Part shown: piece by piece, positions 47,039-57,257 of the stretch | Position numbering within the stretch: position 1 is the stretch's first letter | Layout: the number at the start of each line of letters is the position of its first letter | Assembly (NCBI RefSeq): GCF_001642475.1 | Contig: NW_019173957.1 | Location: 62,001 to 126,000 of the forward strand | Direction: 5' to 3' | DNA: 64,000 nucleotides | DNA from: Fonsecaea monophora | Lineage: Eukaryota > Ascomycota > Eurotiomycetes > Chaetothyriales > Herpotrichiellaceae | The notes under the pieces: model-generated | Databases searched by the model: none | The model's input: only the letters and a program-made list of their open reading frames with translations | What the model was told of the DNA's origin: nothing | Program-made: the position numbers and the translations under genes

Positions 47039-47190
47039 GATGGAGAACCCTTGGAATATAAAATAGACACTATAGTAGTAATGTGACGGCCGATGAAAAC
47101 GAAACACAATGTCCAATGCTTAAAAACGAGCACTCGAGATACAAAGACTGTCCAAGTCAACAAGATGCGAGGGAAGTATCTTGCCTGGGC

Positions 47191-47196
47191 ACCTTG
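47191..47196 (-). promoter_or_regulatory. Candidate zinc-response (Zap1/ZafA-like) site, transporter side
   Basis: ACCTTG on plus strand (CAAGGT on the transporter's strand), 153 bases upstream of the transporter ATG. Single hexamers are weak evidence; the symmetrical partner at 48036 raises it. Confidence 0.4.
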
Positions 47197-47394
47197 GTCT
47201 TGTACTGAAAGTGGAAGGAGCCATTTATGCTACCCTTCAACGTTGTCTCTGTTATTTCGTCGGCACGATTGACGAGAGCCGTGACGGCTTTGGAAAGGAA
47301 GAATTTTCAACGTTGACCCCATCCTTTGACAAACTAAAACTCGACATTCTCGCATATTGCTCTCCCAGTAGGCCCGTAGGACCACTTGGCAAGG

Positions 47395-47660
47395 CTAATA
47401 TCGCATTGGGAGGAGGCGGGCCAAAGCTCGGAGTGGAAGGCTCAGTGGAAACATGGCAGATGCCAAGTCGTTGGCGGGAACGGACGACTGTCCAAGACAT
47501 AAGGTCCTCAATTTTGGGAAGTTTAAATTCATGAGCATAGGCAAGTCCAAATAGTAGGAAGCTGAGTGGTAGGCGTAGTAGATGTAGTTGGCCAAGGCTC
47601 TGGGTTTAAGGTACTCATTTTTGTCTGGGCGTTTCCGCAGCGGAGCGGAAATGTCTTGGC
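47395..47660. promoter_or_regulatory. Cluster of four GCCAAG (PacC core) hexamers
   Basis: Sites at 47395-47400 (minus), 47462-47467 (plus), 47591-47596 (plus) and 47655-47660 (minus), all GCCAAG. About one GCCARG match would be expected by chance in the whole 1.14 kb promoter. Confidence 0.5.
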
Positions 47661-48035
47661 ACAAGGAAGCATACTGCCCTAGACTCGGACCTGAGCGCTG
47701 CAATGGGGAGCTTGTGTCGATGGTAACCACACACGTGCCACTCCACCAAGGCCTTCTCCTCGCCATGGAAGAGCTGTAATCGGTATTATGACCTCAAATG
47801 CCATGTCATGATTGGATCGCCGATGCCGCTAGGACCCTTCATACCGTCATCTCATGGTGGTCCTCGCTTGTGATAGCCTCGTGGTACGCTTTGGTACAAA
47901 CGAATACTCCCACCTTTGCTTCCATCATACCAGCCGATCGAGGAACTGAGCAGAAAATTTTTCGTCGAAGTCATGCGGCCATCGATCATGGGTGGAGGTT
48001 GGGTGATAGCCGACAGTCGACGGATCAGGTTACGT

Positions 48036-48041
48036 ACCTTG
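48036..48041 (+). promoter_or_regulatory. Candidate zinc-response (Zap1/ZafA-like) site, zincophore side
   Basis: ACCTTG 139 bases upstream of the zincophore ATG and 35 bases before the TATATAATA element. Confidence 0.4.
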
Positions 48042-48075
48042 CATACGTCCCGAACATGAGAGAGTAAAAGCCGGG

Positions 48076-48084
48076 TATATAATA
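48076..48084 (+). promoter_or_regulatory. TATA-like element of the zincophore gene
   Basis: TATATAATA about 96 bases before the start codon, at a position fitting a short 5'UTR. Confidence 0.5.
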
Positions 48085-48179
48085 GAGCTGTAGATCCAGT
48101 CACTGAGTTGGGAGACATCGCCATCTGCAAACTCAGAACTCTTCCATCTTCCTGACTGGTCCGCTTCAAGTCCAGAAAA

Positions 48180-49164
48180 ATGTCTCTCGTTTTCAAAGCT
48201 CTGTTCGTTTCCGCAATCTCGGGCGTCCTTGCGGCGCCTACGCAGCTGGTAGCACGTCAAGAGGCCCCCTCGTCCAATGTTGAGGCCTGGGATGCCGGTG
48301 CTGTCTCGCAGTTCCAGATTCACGAAAGCTGCAATGTCACTCAGGCACATCAGATTGCAGCCGGTTTGAACGAAACCATCTTGCTCGTCGAGCACGCCAA
48401 AGAGCATGTCCTCCGGTTCGGCAACACCTCTGACATCTATCGTCGTTATTTCGGGGACCGACCTCCCCATGAAGTCATCGGTGCCTATGAGATTATCGTC
48501 AACGGTGACAAGAAACGTGTCCTGTTCCGCTGTGATAACCCCGATGGCAACTGCGATATTCCCAGTGAGTTGACCATGTCGTCTCGAATGTGACATTGAC
48601 TGAGACATCCTTAGCATATGCTGGCCACTGGCGTGGAGAGAATGCCACCGACGAGACCGTCATCTGCGACCTGAGTTATCAGACACGCCGGTGGTTGAGT
48701 CAGATGTGCGCACTTGGATACACTGTCGCTGACTCTCCCACCAACACATTCTGGGCTTCCGATTTGCTGCATCGCCTTTACCATTTGCCCGCCATTGGCT
48801 GGGGATATATCGAGCATTTCGCCGACGACTACGAGGAAGTCGTCGAGCTTGCTGCTGGTAACACCACCGAATCCACGCATGACAGCGATACCTTGCAGTA
48901 CTTTGCACTTGAGGCGTACGCATATGATATTGCCATTCCAGGCGTTGGATGTCTTGGTGGGGAAGAGTCTGGCGCTGCTGAGGCCACCACAACTTCCGCA
49001 GCACCAGCGCCAGCAGCAACAAGTAGCTCGCCAACGGTGCCAGAAGCTCCGTCATCAACGGCCTCCGTTCCAGCTGTAAGTTGGACGATACTATCGAGAT
49101 CGCAGGCACTGACTTGATACAGGAATGCCACACTCATGAGGGAGGTGAATTGCACTGCACTTAG
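48180..49164 (+). CDS. PRA1: Secreted zincophore, Pra1/Aspf2 family
   Basis: Exons 48180-48564, 48615-49075, 49123-49164 give 295 aa. Signal peptide about residues 1-19. The domain matches the pH-regulated-antigen family (M35-like deuterolysin relatives without known protease activity) throughout: 'CNVTQAHQIAAGLNETILLVEHAKEHVLRFG', 'YFGDRPPHEVIGAYE', 'YAGHWRG', 'CDLSYQTRRWLSQMCALGYTV', and 'FWASDLLHRLYHLPAIGWGYIEHFADDYEEV' carrying a HxxxH-like zinc site. A Ser/Ala/Pro/Thr-rich linker leads to a 14-residue last exon with C-H-T-H-x5-x-H-C, the zinc-binding tail. Known role: secreted protein that binds extracellular zinc and returns it to the partner ZIP transporter, expressed in zinc-poor alkaline conditions. 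Divergent from that transporter here, as in Aspergillus and Candida. Confidence 0.94.
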
Positions 49165-49976
49165 GAGTGCGGGTGAAGTGGAGAGAGAAGATATCTCGAG
49201 TGTGAAATAACACATCGAAGACACGCAATGCGCAACAAAACCCATGGGTCAATTCCCAAAGTACATAGCATCGAGATAGAAAAATGATGAAGTAATAGCC
49301 AAATGCACCGTGGCCTCGATTATCGAATAACATACCTGCTAACCATCCTTACCAATCTAGTCATGTGGCTTGTAGGAGGAACCAAGTACATGGCCCGCCA
49401 AGTAGCTAATTGTAGAGCAATGATTTTTGTACCGAGTAGGGAGGGAAGAACTCTCAATGGCCCCAAAAGCGGCCGCATTGACCGCCAAACTCGGAACTCG
49501 GCGGGAAATCTCCCCGCAATAACCTGCCTAATCGGTACCTCAATACCTCCTAGGGACGTTGCCTGGAAGGCAGAATTCCGCGACCACTCAATGGTCTGAA
49601 CGGCAAAGTTTCCCTATCAAAGTGAACGACGGAATTTCTGACGTGCCTTGGCACCTCTGGTAGCATCAACGAGTGCTACGAGTCTGACATGACTACAAAG
49701 TCTATCGACACATAGCGCGGACTTATGATAACGCTGTGCATCGGGTCTTGGGGGTGTTCTGTTATTTTCCAACGCCGTCCGTTTAAGCCACCTGAGTCAT
49801 CCTTGTATAATTCGTTTCCGGATCTGTCGGTAATGAGGAAATAAGGCAAAAACATATATATGTACAGGATCTTCTCGAGGAAAGCCCCGAGATTGCAGAC
49901 CAGCCCAGCATCAAGGACATTGAATCTTTCGAGGATACCACCATCAAGAGGGTTTTGTTTCTCCAAGAGTTTAGAC
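49165..49976. other. Intergenic
   Basis: 812 bases between tandem genes. No gene supported; the segment next to 49977 should be the decarboxylase promoter. Confidence 0.5.
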
Positions 49977-51662
49977 ATGGACGCTGATCAATTCTGGAAA
50001 GCTGCCCACGCAGCTATTGAAGAGAGTATGTTTCCAATCCAGAGGATTTCCCACGAGACTATTCTTCTGCCCTGAACGAAAAGAAAAGAAAAGAAATCCA
50101 CGACTAACACCGTGCTCCCTCCTCTAGTCATTGCCTACAATCAAGAGCTTCCCAACTACCCTGTGCTGCCGACGATCAAGCCAGGATACCTCGCACCACA
50201 GCTGCCATCGTCAGCACCAGAAAAGCCAGAGTCATGGTCCGAAATCCAGTCAGATATTGCGTCGAAAATTGTGCCCGGTGTCACTCACTGGCAATCACCC
50301 AACTTCATGGCCTTCTTCCCGGCTGGTGTCACCTACCCGTCCATGCTCGGGGAGATGTACTCTGCCGCATTCACGGCGCCGGCGTTCAATTGGTTGTGCA
50401 GCCCTGCGTGCACGGAGCTGGAAACCGTGGTGATGGACTGGTTGGCTCGGGCTCTTCAACTGCCCGAGGAATTTCTCAGCACGGGTGCCAGCGGCGGCGG
50501 AGGCACTATTCAAGGCAGTGCTAGTGAGGCGATAGTGACCTGCATGGTCGCTGCGAGGGAGAGGTATTTGCATAACAAGTGTGACGCAGAAGGCCTGAAA
50601 CCTGGGTCGCCAGAGAGAGAAGACCGCATTGCCTTCTTGAGAGGTCGGCTGGTGGCCTTGTCGAGTGATCAAGCCCATTCTTCGACGCAAAAGGGTGCTT
50701 TGATCGCCGGAACGCGGTACAAGTCTATCCCGACTAAGCTTGAGAATGAGTTGTCATTGCAGAGGGAAGAGCTGGAAGCTGTCCTGGAGCAATGCAAGGC
50801 TGAAGGTCTCGAACCCTACTACATCACCCTGACGCTGGGCACAACCTCGACATGTGCAGTTGACGACTTTGCGGGTCTCGCGCCAGTCCTGAAAGCCAAC
50901 CCAGGCATCTGGGTTCACATTGATGCGGCCTACGCTGGAGCGGCCTTGATCCGACCCGAATTCTCCTCCAAGTACTCTCCACAAATGATCATCGCCGACT
51001 CGTTCAACATGAACATGCACAAATGGCTCCTAGTCAACTTTGACGCCTCCTGTCTGTTTGTTCAGAACAGGAACCATTTGACGCGTGCATTGTCCATATC
51101 TGCCGCCTATTATACGAACAAACACTCGGATAGTGGTCTGGTCACGGACTATCGAGACTGGCAAATCCCACTGGGGAGAAGATTTCGAGCTCTGAAGATC
51201 TGGTTTGTTATGCGGAGTTATGGCCTAGAAGGGATGAGGGAGCATATCAGAAAGTCGGTAGAGAGAGGTGAGGTCTTTGCTGACCTTGTCCGAGGGAGGA
51301 GTGACCTGTTCGAGCTGGTCGCTGAGCCGAGATTTGGTTTGGTCTGTTTTCGAGTCAAACCCTCTGCCCTGGCAGAGCAGGCGAATACGGCGGAGACGAA
51401 TGCCGATTTTCTGCCACAGACGGCAGCGAACCAACAAAAAGAACAGGATGCGAATGAGGTGACGAGGCACATTGGAGATCTGATCAACGAGCGTGGCCAG
51501 ATTTTTATCACCTGCAGCAGCACCGCGGGCAAATCCTTCATGCGCGTCGTCAGTGGCAATCCGCATGGAGAAGAGAAGTATGTGAGGGCGGCGTTTGGGA
51601 TCATTACGAAGACTACGGAGGAGGTCATTGCCTCGAGGAAGCCGGGGAATGAGATGAATTGA
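49977..51662 (+). CDS. Aromatic-L-amino-acid decarboxylase-like PLP enzyme (group II)
   Basis: Exons 49977-50025 and 50128-51662 give 527 aa. The N-terminus 'QFWKAAHAAIEEI' and 'VTHWQSPNFMAFFPA' are the typical opening of group II decarboxylases. 'TGASGGGGTIQGSASEAIVTCMVAARER' holds the PLP-phosphate contacts; 'VHIDAAYAGAALI' holds the Asp pairing with the pyridine nitrogen, and the PLP-binding Lys lies in NMNMHKW at about residue 314. The catalytic-loop region and C-terminal domain are complete. It should decarboxylate an aromatic amino acid (tryptophan, tyrosine, phenylalanine or DOPA) to the amine; specificity cannot be read from sequence alone. About 20 residues of Gln/Asn/Ala-rich insert occur near residue 440. 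No biosynthetic neighbours suggest a pathway. Confidence 0.93.
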
Positions 51663-52021
51663 CCGAGGCGGGATATACTGTATATACACACTCCATTCTT
51701 CAGCGATTCCGCCCTTCTGAGGGTGGTTGGGCTTTGATAGATAATAGACCATGAGCATGCATATCTCGAATGATCATTAAAATACCCAGCATGCTTGTGC
51801 AGCACTCCGTGGTTATTGCGGAACGACGCCACTGTGGATGGGAATGAGAGCTGCGTAGTCGATGGTAGGAGTTCTAGAGGCAGTCGGTGATGGCTCGGCG
51901 CACGACGCGTCCGGTCAGAACACGCGTAAAGTGGTAAATTCCCCCACCTAAGACTCACGATTCGTATCCTCACCACAATCCGAACACCTTGTCACGATCC
52001 TTGGAGACTGCTGTCCCTCAA
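51663..52021. other. Intergenic
   Basis: 359 bases between tandem genes; nothing recognised beyond the likely 3'UTR of the decarboxylase and promoter of Nse1. Confidence 0.5.
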
Positions 52022-53046
52022 ATGGAGAGCCTCGGAGGCAATGCTGGCTACAGCGATGCCAATAAAGCATTCCTACAGGCATTTCTTGCCCGCAGCGTCC
52101 TAACCCTTGAGACGGCCAAACCCATCATTGCAGCATGCTCGTCATTTCAAGAGAAACGCGAAGTCCTGCCTCAAGATGTCACGGTCGAAGACTTGAACGA
52201 CTACATCGCAGAAGCAAATCGCAGACTATCCCCTCTTGACCTCGAGATCAGAAGTACCTTCCACCAGCAGACCCGCGAAAGAGTGTATGCGCTGGTGAAC
52301 GCTACGAGCGATCCTCTCACTCAGCTCGCCACGACATACACAGCCGACGAAATTGTCTACGTGAAAAAGCTACTCGATGCAATGTTTGATGGACAGAACA
52401 ACAGGGGCAAAAGAGAAGCCATGTGTATAAGTGGCATCGATGCGATTCAGGTTGGGCGCACCCCTCTCCGCCGCCAGGCGTCTGAAGAGAATGAAAACGG
52501 GGCACAGTCATCTGCTGGCATGCTCGGTGCTAAGGATGCTGAGAATATGCTGCACCGAATGCAGAGCGAAGGGTGGCTAGAAAAGAGCCGGGCTGGGTTT
52601 TACAGCTTGAGTCCTCGTGCCTTGATGGAACTCAAGGGCTGGCTGGTGGACACATACAACGACGAAGACGAGGACGGCAATAAGAAAGAGAAGATCAAGT
52701 TCTGCCATGCTTGCAAGGAGATCATCACGGTGGTAAGATATGATACCGCGCGTTCTTTTCAATTTCCGCCTATTCACGAGAGCTGACACATTTCTCAACT
52801 GCCCAGGGCCAACGGTGTCCTCAACGTGAATGCCCTTGCCGAATACATGATATATGTACCCAGAATTTCTTTCGAATACACCGATCCTCGAGATGTCCAT
52901 TATGCAGGACCGAGTGGGACGGCGAACATTTTGTGGGAGAAAAGGCCATCACCACCTCGGAAAGCTATCAAACTGGAAAGAGAAGGAGTGGTGCATACAA
53001 CAGACCCAGACGCAGCAACACTGAGGCTGAGGAAGTAGAAGGATGA
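52022..53046 (+). CDS. NSE1: Smc5-Smc6 complex RING subunit Nse1
   Basis: Exons 52022-52732 and 52807-53046 give 316 aa. The start 'YSDANKAFLQAFLARSVLTLETAKPIIAA' is the conserved winged-helix opening of Nse1. A second winged-helix region ('MLHRMQSEGWLEKSRAGFYSLSPRALMEL') binds Nse3. The C-terminal RING-like zinc domain crosses the intron: CHAC, CPQRECPCRIHDIC, and CPLC with the His. Nse1 partners Nse3 and Nse4 at the Smc5/6 head and is a ubiquitin ligase stimulated by Nse3, acting in homologous-recombination repair. ATG chosen over in-frame TTG upstream. The second exon must use the frame that ends at 53046; reading on through the intron or in another frame destroys the RING cysteines. Confidence 0.93.
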
Positions 53047-53999
53047 CAGGCTATACGTCGAAGTGTACTTCGTTTGCAACCTTGCGATTACGGGAAAATC
53101 CTTCAGATGCACAGAGTTGGCACTCGATCTCCACAGACATATCTCGGGCACCGTATCCGGGTAATGACCTCTGGCAGCAAATCCTTGACACTCCAAGCAG
53201 GTCCAAGCCCGGATCGACTCATCGCAGGCAAATTTGCATGCCGTTACTCCACCAGGCACGCGGCGACGACGTGCCCCAAGCTTGGAAGTGGGTGACACCT
53301 AGAGGCCATGACAACGGTGGCGCTCCATTGCAGAGGCCAGGAAAGGCGCCGAGCTCTCCAATGATGCTTCCCCAGGCACAAGATTCCGCCACTTGCCACT
53401 TCCCCACACAAAGAAAGCGACCTGCCACGAAACCCAATCTAGCAGGTCTAGGAGCTTTCCAAGTTAGACAATCCTTTACGGCGAGGTCGTAGTACCTCCG
53501 CATCCTTTTACGTTCATCCCACAAATGACGTCGTATTGGATCCATTGAACCGCTCGACAATCGTCCTATGATGGAGACAGTCACCGATGATCCTGGTCGA
53601 TGTGACCACAAGGACGAGCAAATCAAGTATGGTATTGCTTGGTCAAATGTAACTGTCTGCAAGAAGGGCGTTCTGTCGGTCTTCCGCTCATTGCCTGGAT
53701 TTGATGTAGACTTGGACAAGTCACTTATACAGCAGGAACTTCCCGTACCTACCAGTCAAGCTCCTCTCTCTGTCACATGGTCGGTACGCTTCTCCTTCAT
53801 TCATGAGGTAAATAGTGGCCAGAGCTCAAAACCTGGATGGTTCCTGTCATCAATCTTCCCTTCGTTGTAGCTTCAATCAGCATCATAGCAAGCCCATTGT
53901 CGATTTTCTCTTGGACAAACACAACAAATAACTACCAGACCGCCTAGGGTAGGCGAGAAAACCGTCGAGAGAAAAGTCGGATCAAACTGACTCCATCAG
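53047..53999. other. Intergenic upstream of acid trehalase
   Basis: 953 bases. A 166-codon frame on the minus strand (53219-53719) lacks domains and a good ATG and is not called. The region should hold the trehalase promoter. Confidence 0.45.
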
Positions 54000-56900
54000 A
54001 TGGCTGGGTCAAGCCTCACAAGGCTCTTTGGCCTGCTTCTCACTATATGCTTGTCCTCCTTCGCATCTGCTCAATCTGGCAATGCATCAACCATATACAA
54101 GACTCGATTTGAGGGTGTTACCTGGGATGCTGCGAACTGGGTGCTCACGACGACCGAGCTTGATCAAGGACATTATCAATCTCGGATGGTTGTTGCAAAC
54201 GGCTATCATGGGATCAACGTGGCAGCTCTAGGTCCATTCTTCGAAATTGACACTCCCGTTGACGGTGATAATATCAACGGCTGGCCCCTGTTTGGTCGAC
54301 GACAAACCTTTGCCACAGTTGGGGGTTTCTGGGACTCCCAACCTACAACCAATGGCTCCAACTTCCCCTGGCTGTATCAGTATGGCTGGGATACGGCCAT
54401 CAGTGGCATCCCCCACTGGAGCGGCATTGTGGCAGATTTGGGAGGCAACCATTACTTGGCTGCTTCGACTGATGATTCGACCATCAGCAATTTCAGATCT
54501 AGCCTCGACATGAAGCGTGGTCTGATGAACTGGGCTTTTACATGGTCTCCAAATGGTCATGGGTCGTTCAACGTCTCCTACCAAATGTTCGCACACAAGC
54601 TCAATCTCAATCAGGGCTTTGTTATAATGAACATTACTGCAACCAATGCCACCAACATAACAATAGCAAATGTGCTCAACGGGGACTGTGCTGTCCGTAC
54701 AACCCCTGGACAGAACGGCATTGATTCTGGGCTCATTTTCACCTCTGTCCAGCCGAACGGTATTCATAACGTGACAGCATTTGTATATGCTGGTATGACC
54801 AGCACTGGCGCTACAATACGCTCGGTTCAGCAAGCCACATGGCAGCGGCCGTACGTCGGCAACAATGAATCCTCTGTGGCATCTGCGTTGAATGTCACCC
54901 TTCAAGCTGGACAGGTTGCCACGTTCACCAAATTTGTCGGAATCGCCTCGACTGATGGGTTTTTGACCCCTCGTCCTGTTGCAAGAAATGCCGCACTTGC
55001 CGCAAGAGAGGCTGGGTACGCTGCCTCATTGCAGACTCACGCTGCGGAATGGGCAGAACAGTTCCCTGTCTCGTCCGTCGACGATTTCTCCTTTCCAGAG
55101 AACGGCACACTGCCAGACGACGAGTTTATCCTCGAGGCAGCAATTACAGCAGTGACAAATCCCTACCATCTTCTTCAGAACACTATTTCACAAAATTCGA
55201 TCACCGCGACGGCCAATGCGACTAGTTCGTTCAATAGCCACAGCATCGCAGTAGGTGGTTTGGGCTCAGATTCATATGCTGGGCAGATCTTCTGGGACGC
55301 TGAGATATGGATGCAACCTGGACTGGTAGCAGCCTTCCCATCGGCGGCAAAGGGTATCGCGAACTACCGCGTGGAGAGGTACCAGCAGGCGAAGCGAAAT
55401 ATTGGCACCGCATTCGCCTCGTCCAAGAACGACACCAAATTCAGCTCCAACTCAGCAATATTCCCCTGGACCAGTGGACGTTTTGGCAACTGTACAGCTA
55501 CAGGACCTTGCTGGGACTACGAGTATCATCTGAACGGCGACATTGGCTTAGAATTCATCAATCTGTGGATCTCATCTGGTGACACGGCAATGTTTGAGGA
55601 GTCTCTCTGGCCGATCTACGACTCTGTTGCCACAATGTACTCGGAAATCCTTGAGCGCAACGGTTCTCACTGGTCTCTCCTGAATATGACTGACCCTGAC
55701 GAGTACGCCAACCACGTCGACAATGGAGGTTTCACCATGGCTTTGATCTCTACACATCTCAACTATGCCAATCAATTTCGCTCCATGTTCAATTCCACAC
55801 CCAACGAAACTTGGACCACGATGGCTCAAAACGTGCTGATAGGTCGTGATCAAGATGCGGATGTCACACTAGAATACACTGGCATGAACGGCACGACGGT
55901 GGTAAAACAGGCTGATGTCATTCTCAATACTTATCCGCTGTCCTTCACCGGGCAGAATTACACCTCTGAGGACTCGCTCAATGATCTCGACTATTATGCC
56001 GCGCTGCAGTCCGTGGACGGCCCCGCCATGACATATGCGATCTTCTCTATCATCGCAAACCAGATATCTCCTTCTGGGTGTTCTTCTTATACCTATCAGC
56101 AATACAGCTCGCATCCCTACCTGAGGGGCCCGTGGTTCCAGCTCTCCGAACAATTGGTCGACAACTGGAACGAGAATGGCGGAACGCACCCTGCATATCC
56201 GTTCCTCACAGGCCACGGAGGAGCACTGCAAGTCGTCTTGTTCGGATATCTAGGATTTCGCTTTGTTCCCGATTTCAACCTGCACATTGACCCCAGTCTA
56301 CCGCCTCAGATCCCGCAGATCAGATACCGCACCTTCCACTGGTATGGCTGGCCGATCTCGGCATTTTCTAATCAGACCCATACCACCTTGACGCGAGACG
56401 GGAGCCTCGCCCCTGGTGAGGGCACTGTTCCGAACGCCACCTATGCGACCGCTGCCATTCCCGTCGTGGTTGGCCCTATCGGCTCAGCACCCCTTGCCAC
56501 CTACTCCCTGGCACCAAATTCCAGCATCACAGTCCCCAACAGACAGATCGGCCTCATCCCCACGACCGAGAACAATGTCGCCCAGTGCCTCCCCGTCTCC
56601 TCCCCGGACGACTACCTGCCAGGCCAGTTCCCGCTTGCGGCAGTCGACGGCGCGACGAGTACAAAATGGCAGCCCGTGTTCGCCAACAAGACCAGCTCCA
56701 TCACAGTGGCCATCCCGGAGGGATTCCAGGTGACAGGAATGGTGTTGAACTGGGGCCAGATCCCACCGTATAATTACTCGGTGTTGTTCCACAACCAGTC
56801 CCTTACGAACCCCTCAGCCGCGACCATCAACTCGAGCAACGTCCTCGAAGTCGCGACAAACGAGCGAGTGCGCATCTCCGACCCTTACAACGTGACGGCG

Positions 56901-57257
56901 CTGAACTCGATCGAGGCCGTGCAGGACAATATCACCACATTTGACATCCCCGCGACCGCTGCCCCCGTGTTCACCGCGCGCTTTGCCACCCTGCGCATCT
57001 GGGGCTCGCTGTACAACTCCAGCGTCAGCGCGACCAACATGACCGGCGACGGCGCGACGGTCGCCGAATGGAGCATCCTCGTCGAGGGTCTCCAGAGTCC
57101 CAACGCCAGCGCCGCGGGAGGACCAATTCGGAGAGATTTGGGCGGCAATCTCAAGGCCAGAGACGATTTCGGTCGTCTGGACGCAGACTTGTTGAGGAAG
57201 CTGGGCCACGTCGCGAGATATATGAATGTGGATGCGCGGAAGAGGCCCGCGAGGTGA
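54000..57257 (+). CDS. Secreted/periplasmic acid trehalase (GH65)
   Basis: Uninterrupted 1085-aa frame. Signal peptide about residues 1-24 (ending FASAQS). The GH65 N-terminal beta-domain is followed by an (alpha/alpha)6 barrel containing 'GQIFWDAEIWMQPGL' (about residue 430) and 'CWDYEYHLNGDIGLEFINLW', the region holding the general-acid Glu. 'LTGHGGALQVVLFGYLGFR' and 'YRTFHWYGWPI' are the usual acid-trehalase end of the barrel. A C-terminal beta-domain resembling a discoidin/F5-8 fold (about residues 860-950; 'AAVDGATSTKWQP') follows. More than 20 N-x-S/T sequons predict heavy glycosylation. It hydrolyses trehalose to two glucose outside the membrane, for growth on trehalose; relatives are Aspergillus TreA and yeast Ath1. 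Length is standard. Confidence 0.95.
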   Translation: MAGSSLTRLFGLLLTICLSSFASAQSGNASTIYKTRFEGVTWDAANWVLTTTELDQGHYQSRMVVANGYHGINVAALGPFFEIDTPVDGDNINGWPLFGRRQTFATVGGFWDSQPTTNGSNFPWLYQYGWDTAISGIPHWSGIVADLGGNHYLAASTDDSTISNFRSSLDMKRGLMNWAFTWSPNGHGSFNVSYQMFAHKLNLNQGFVIMNITATNATNITIANVLNGDCAVRTTPGQNGIDSGLIFTSVQPNGIHNVTAFVYAGMTSTGATIRSVQQATWQRPYVGNNESSVASALNVTLQAGQVATFTKFVGIASTDGFLTPRPVARNAALAAREAGYAASLQTHAAEWAEQFPVSSVDDFSFPENGTLPDDEFILEAAITAVTNPYHLLQNTISQNSITATANATSSFNSHSIAVGGLGSDSYAGQIFWDAEIWMQPGLVAAFPSAAKGIANYRVERYQQAKRNIGTAFASSKNDTKFSSNSAIFPWTSGRFGNCTATGPCWDYEYHLNGDIGLEFINLWISSGDTAMFEESLWPIYDSVATMYSEILERNGSHWSLLNMTDPDEYANHVDNGGFTMALISTHLNYANQFRSMFNSTPNETWTTMAQNVLIGRDQDADVTLEYTGMNGTTVVKQADVILNTYPLSFTGQNYTSEDSLNDLDYYAALQSVDGPAMTYAIFSIIANQISPSGCSSYTYQQYSSHPYLRGPWFQLSEQLVDNWNENGGTHPAYPFLTGHGGALQVVLFGYLGFRFVPDFNLHIDPSLPPQIPQIRYRTFHWYGWPISAFSNQTHTTLTRDGSLAPGEGTVPNATYATAAIPVVVGPIGSAPLATYSLAPNSSITVPNRQIGLIPTTENNVAQCLPVSSPDDYLPGQFPLAAVDGATSTKWQPVFANKTSSITVAIPEGFQVTGMVLNWGQIPPYNYSVLFHNQSLTNPSAATINSSNVLEVATNERVRISDPYNVTALNSIEAVQDNITTFDIPATAAPVFTARFATLRIWGSLYNSSVSATNMTGDGATVAEWSILVEGLQSPNASAAGGPIRRDLGGNLKARDDFGRLDADLLRKLGHVARYMNVDARKRPAR

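Larger units (their letters stand above)
47039..48179. promoter_or_regulatory. Shared divergent promoter of zinc transporter and zincophore
   Basis: 1141 bases between two start codons. Visible candidates: four GCCAAG hexamers (PacC core GCCARG) at 47395-47400 (minus), 47462-47467, 47591-47596 and 47655-47660 (minus); ACCTTG, matching the ACCTT half-site of Zap1 and the CAAGGT core of ZafA-type sites, at 47191-47196 and 48036-48041; and TATATAATA at 48076-48084 before the zincophore. In A. fumigatus the equivalent intergenic region is controlled by zinc (ZafA) and pH (PacC). Occupancy here is inferred. Confidence 0.65.

Noticed and set aside
53219..53719. 166-codon minus-strand frame upstream of the trehalase
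   Set aside because: Begins at a non-ATG codon and no family resemblance; first ATG leaves a short peptide.
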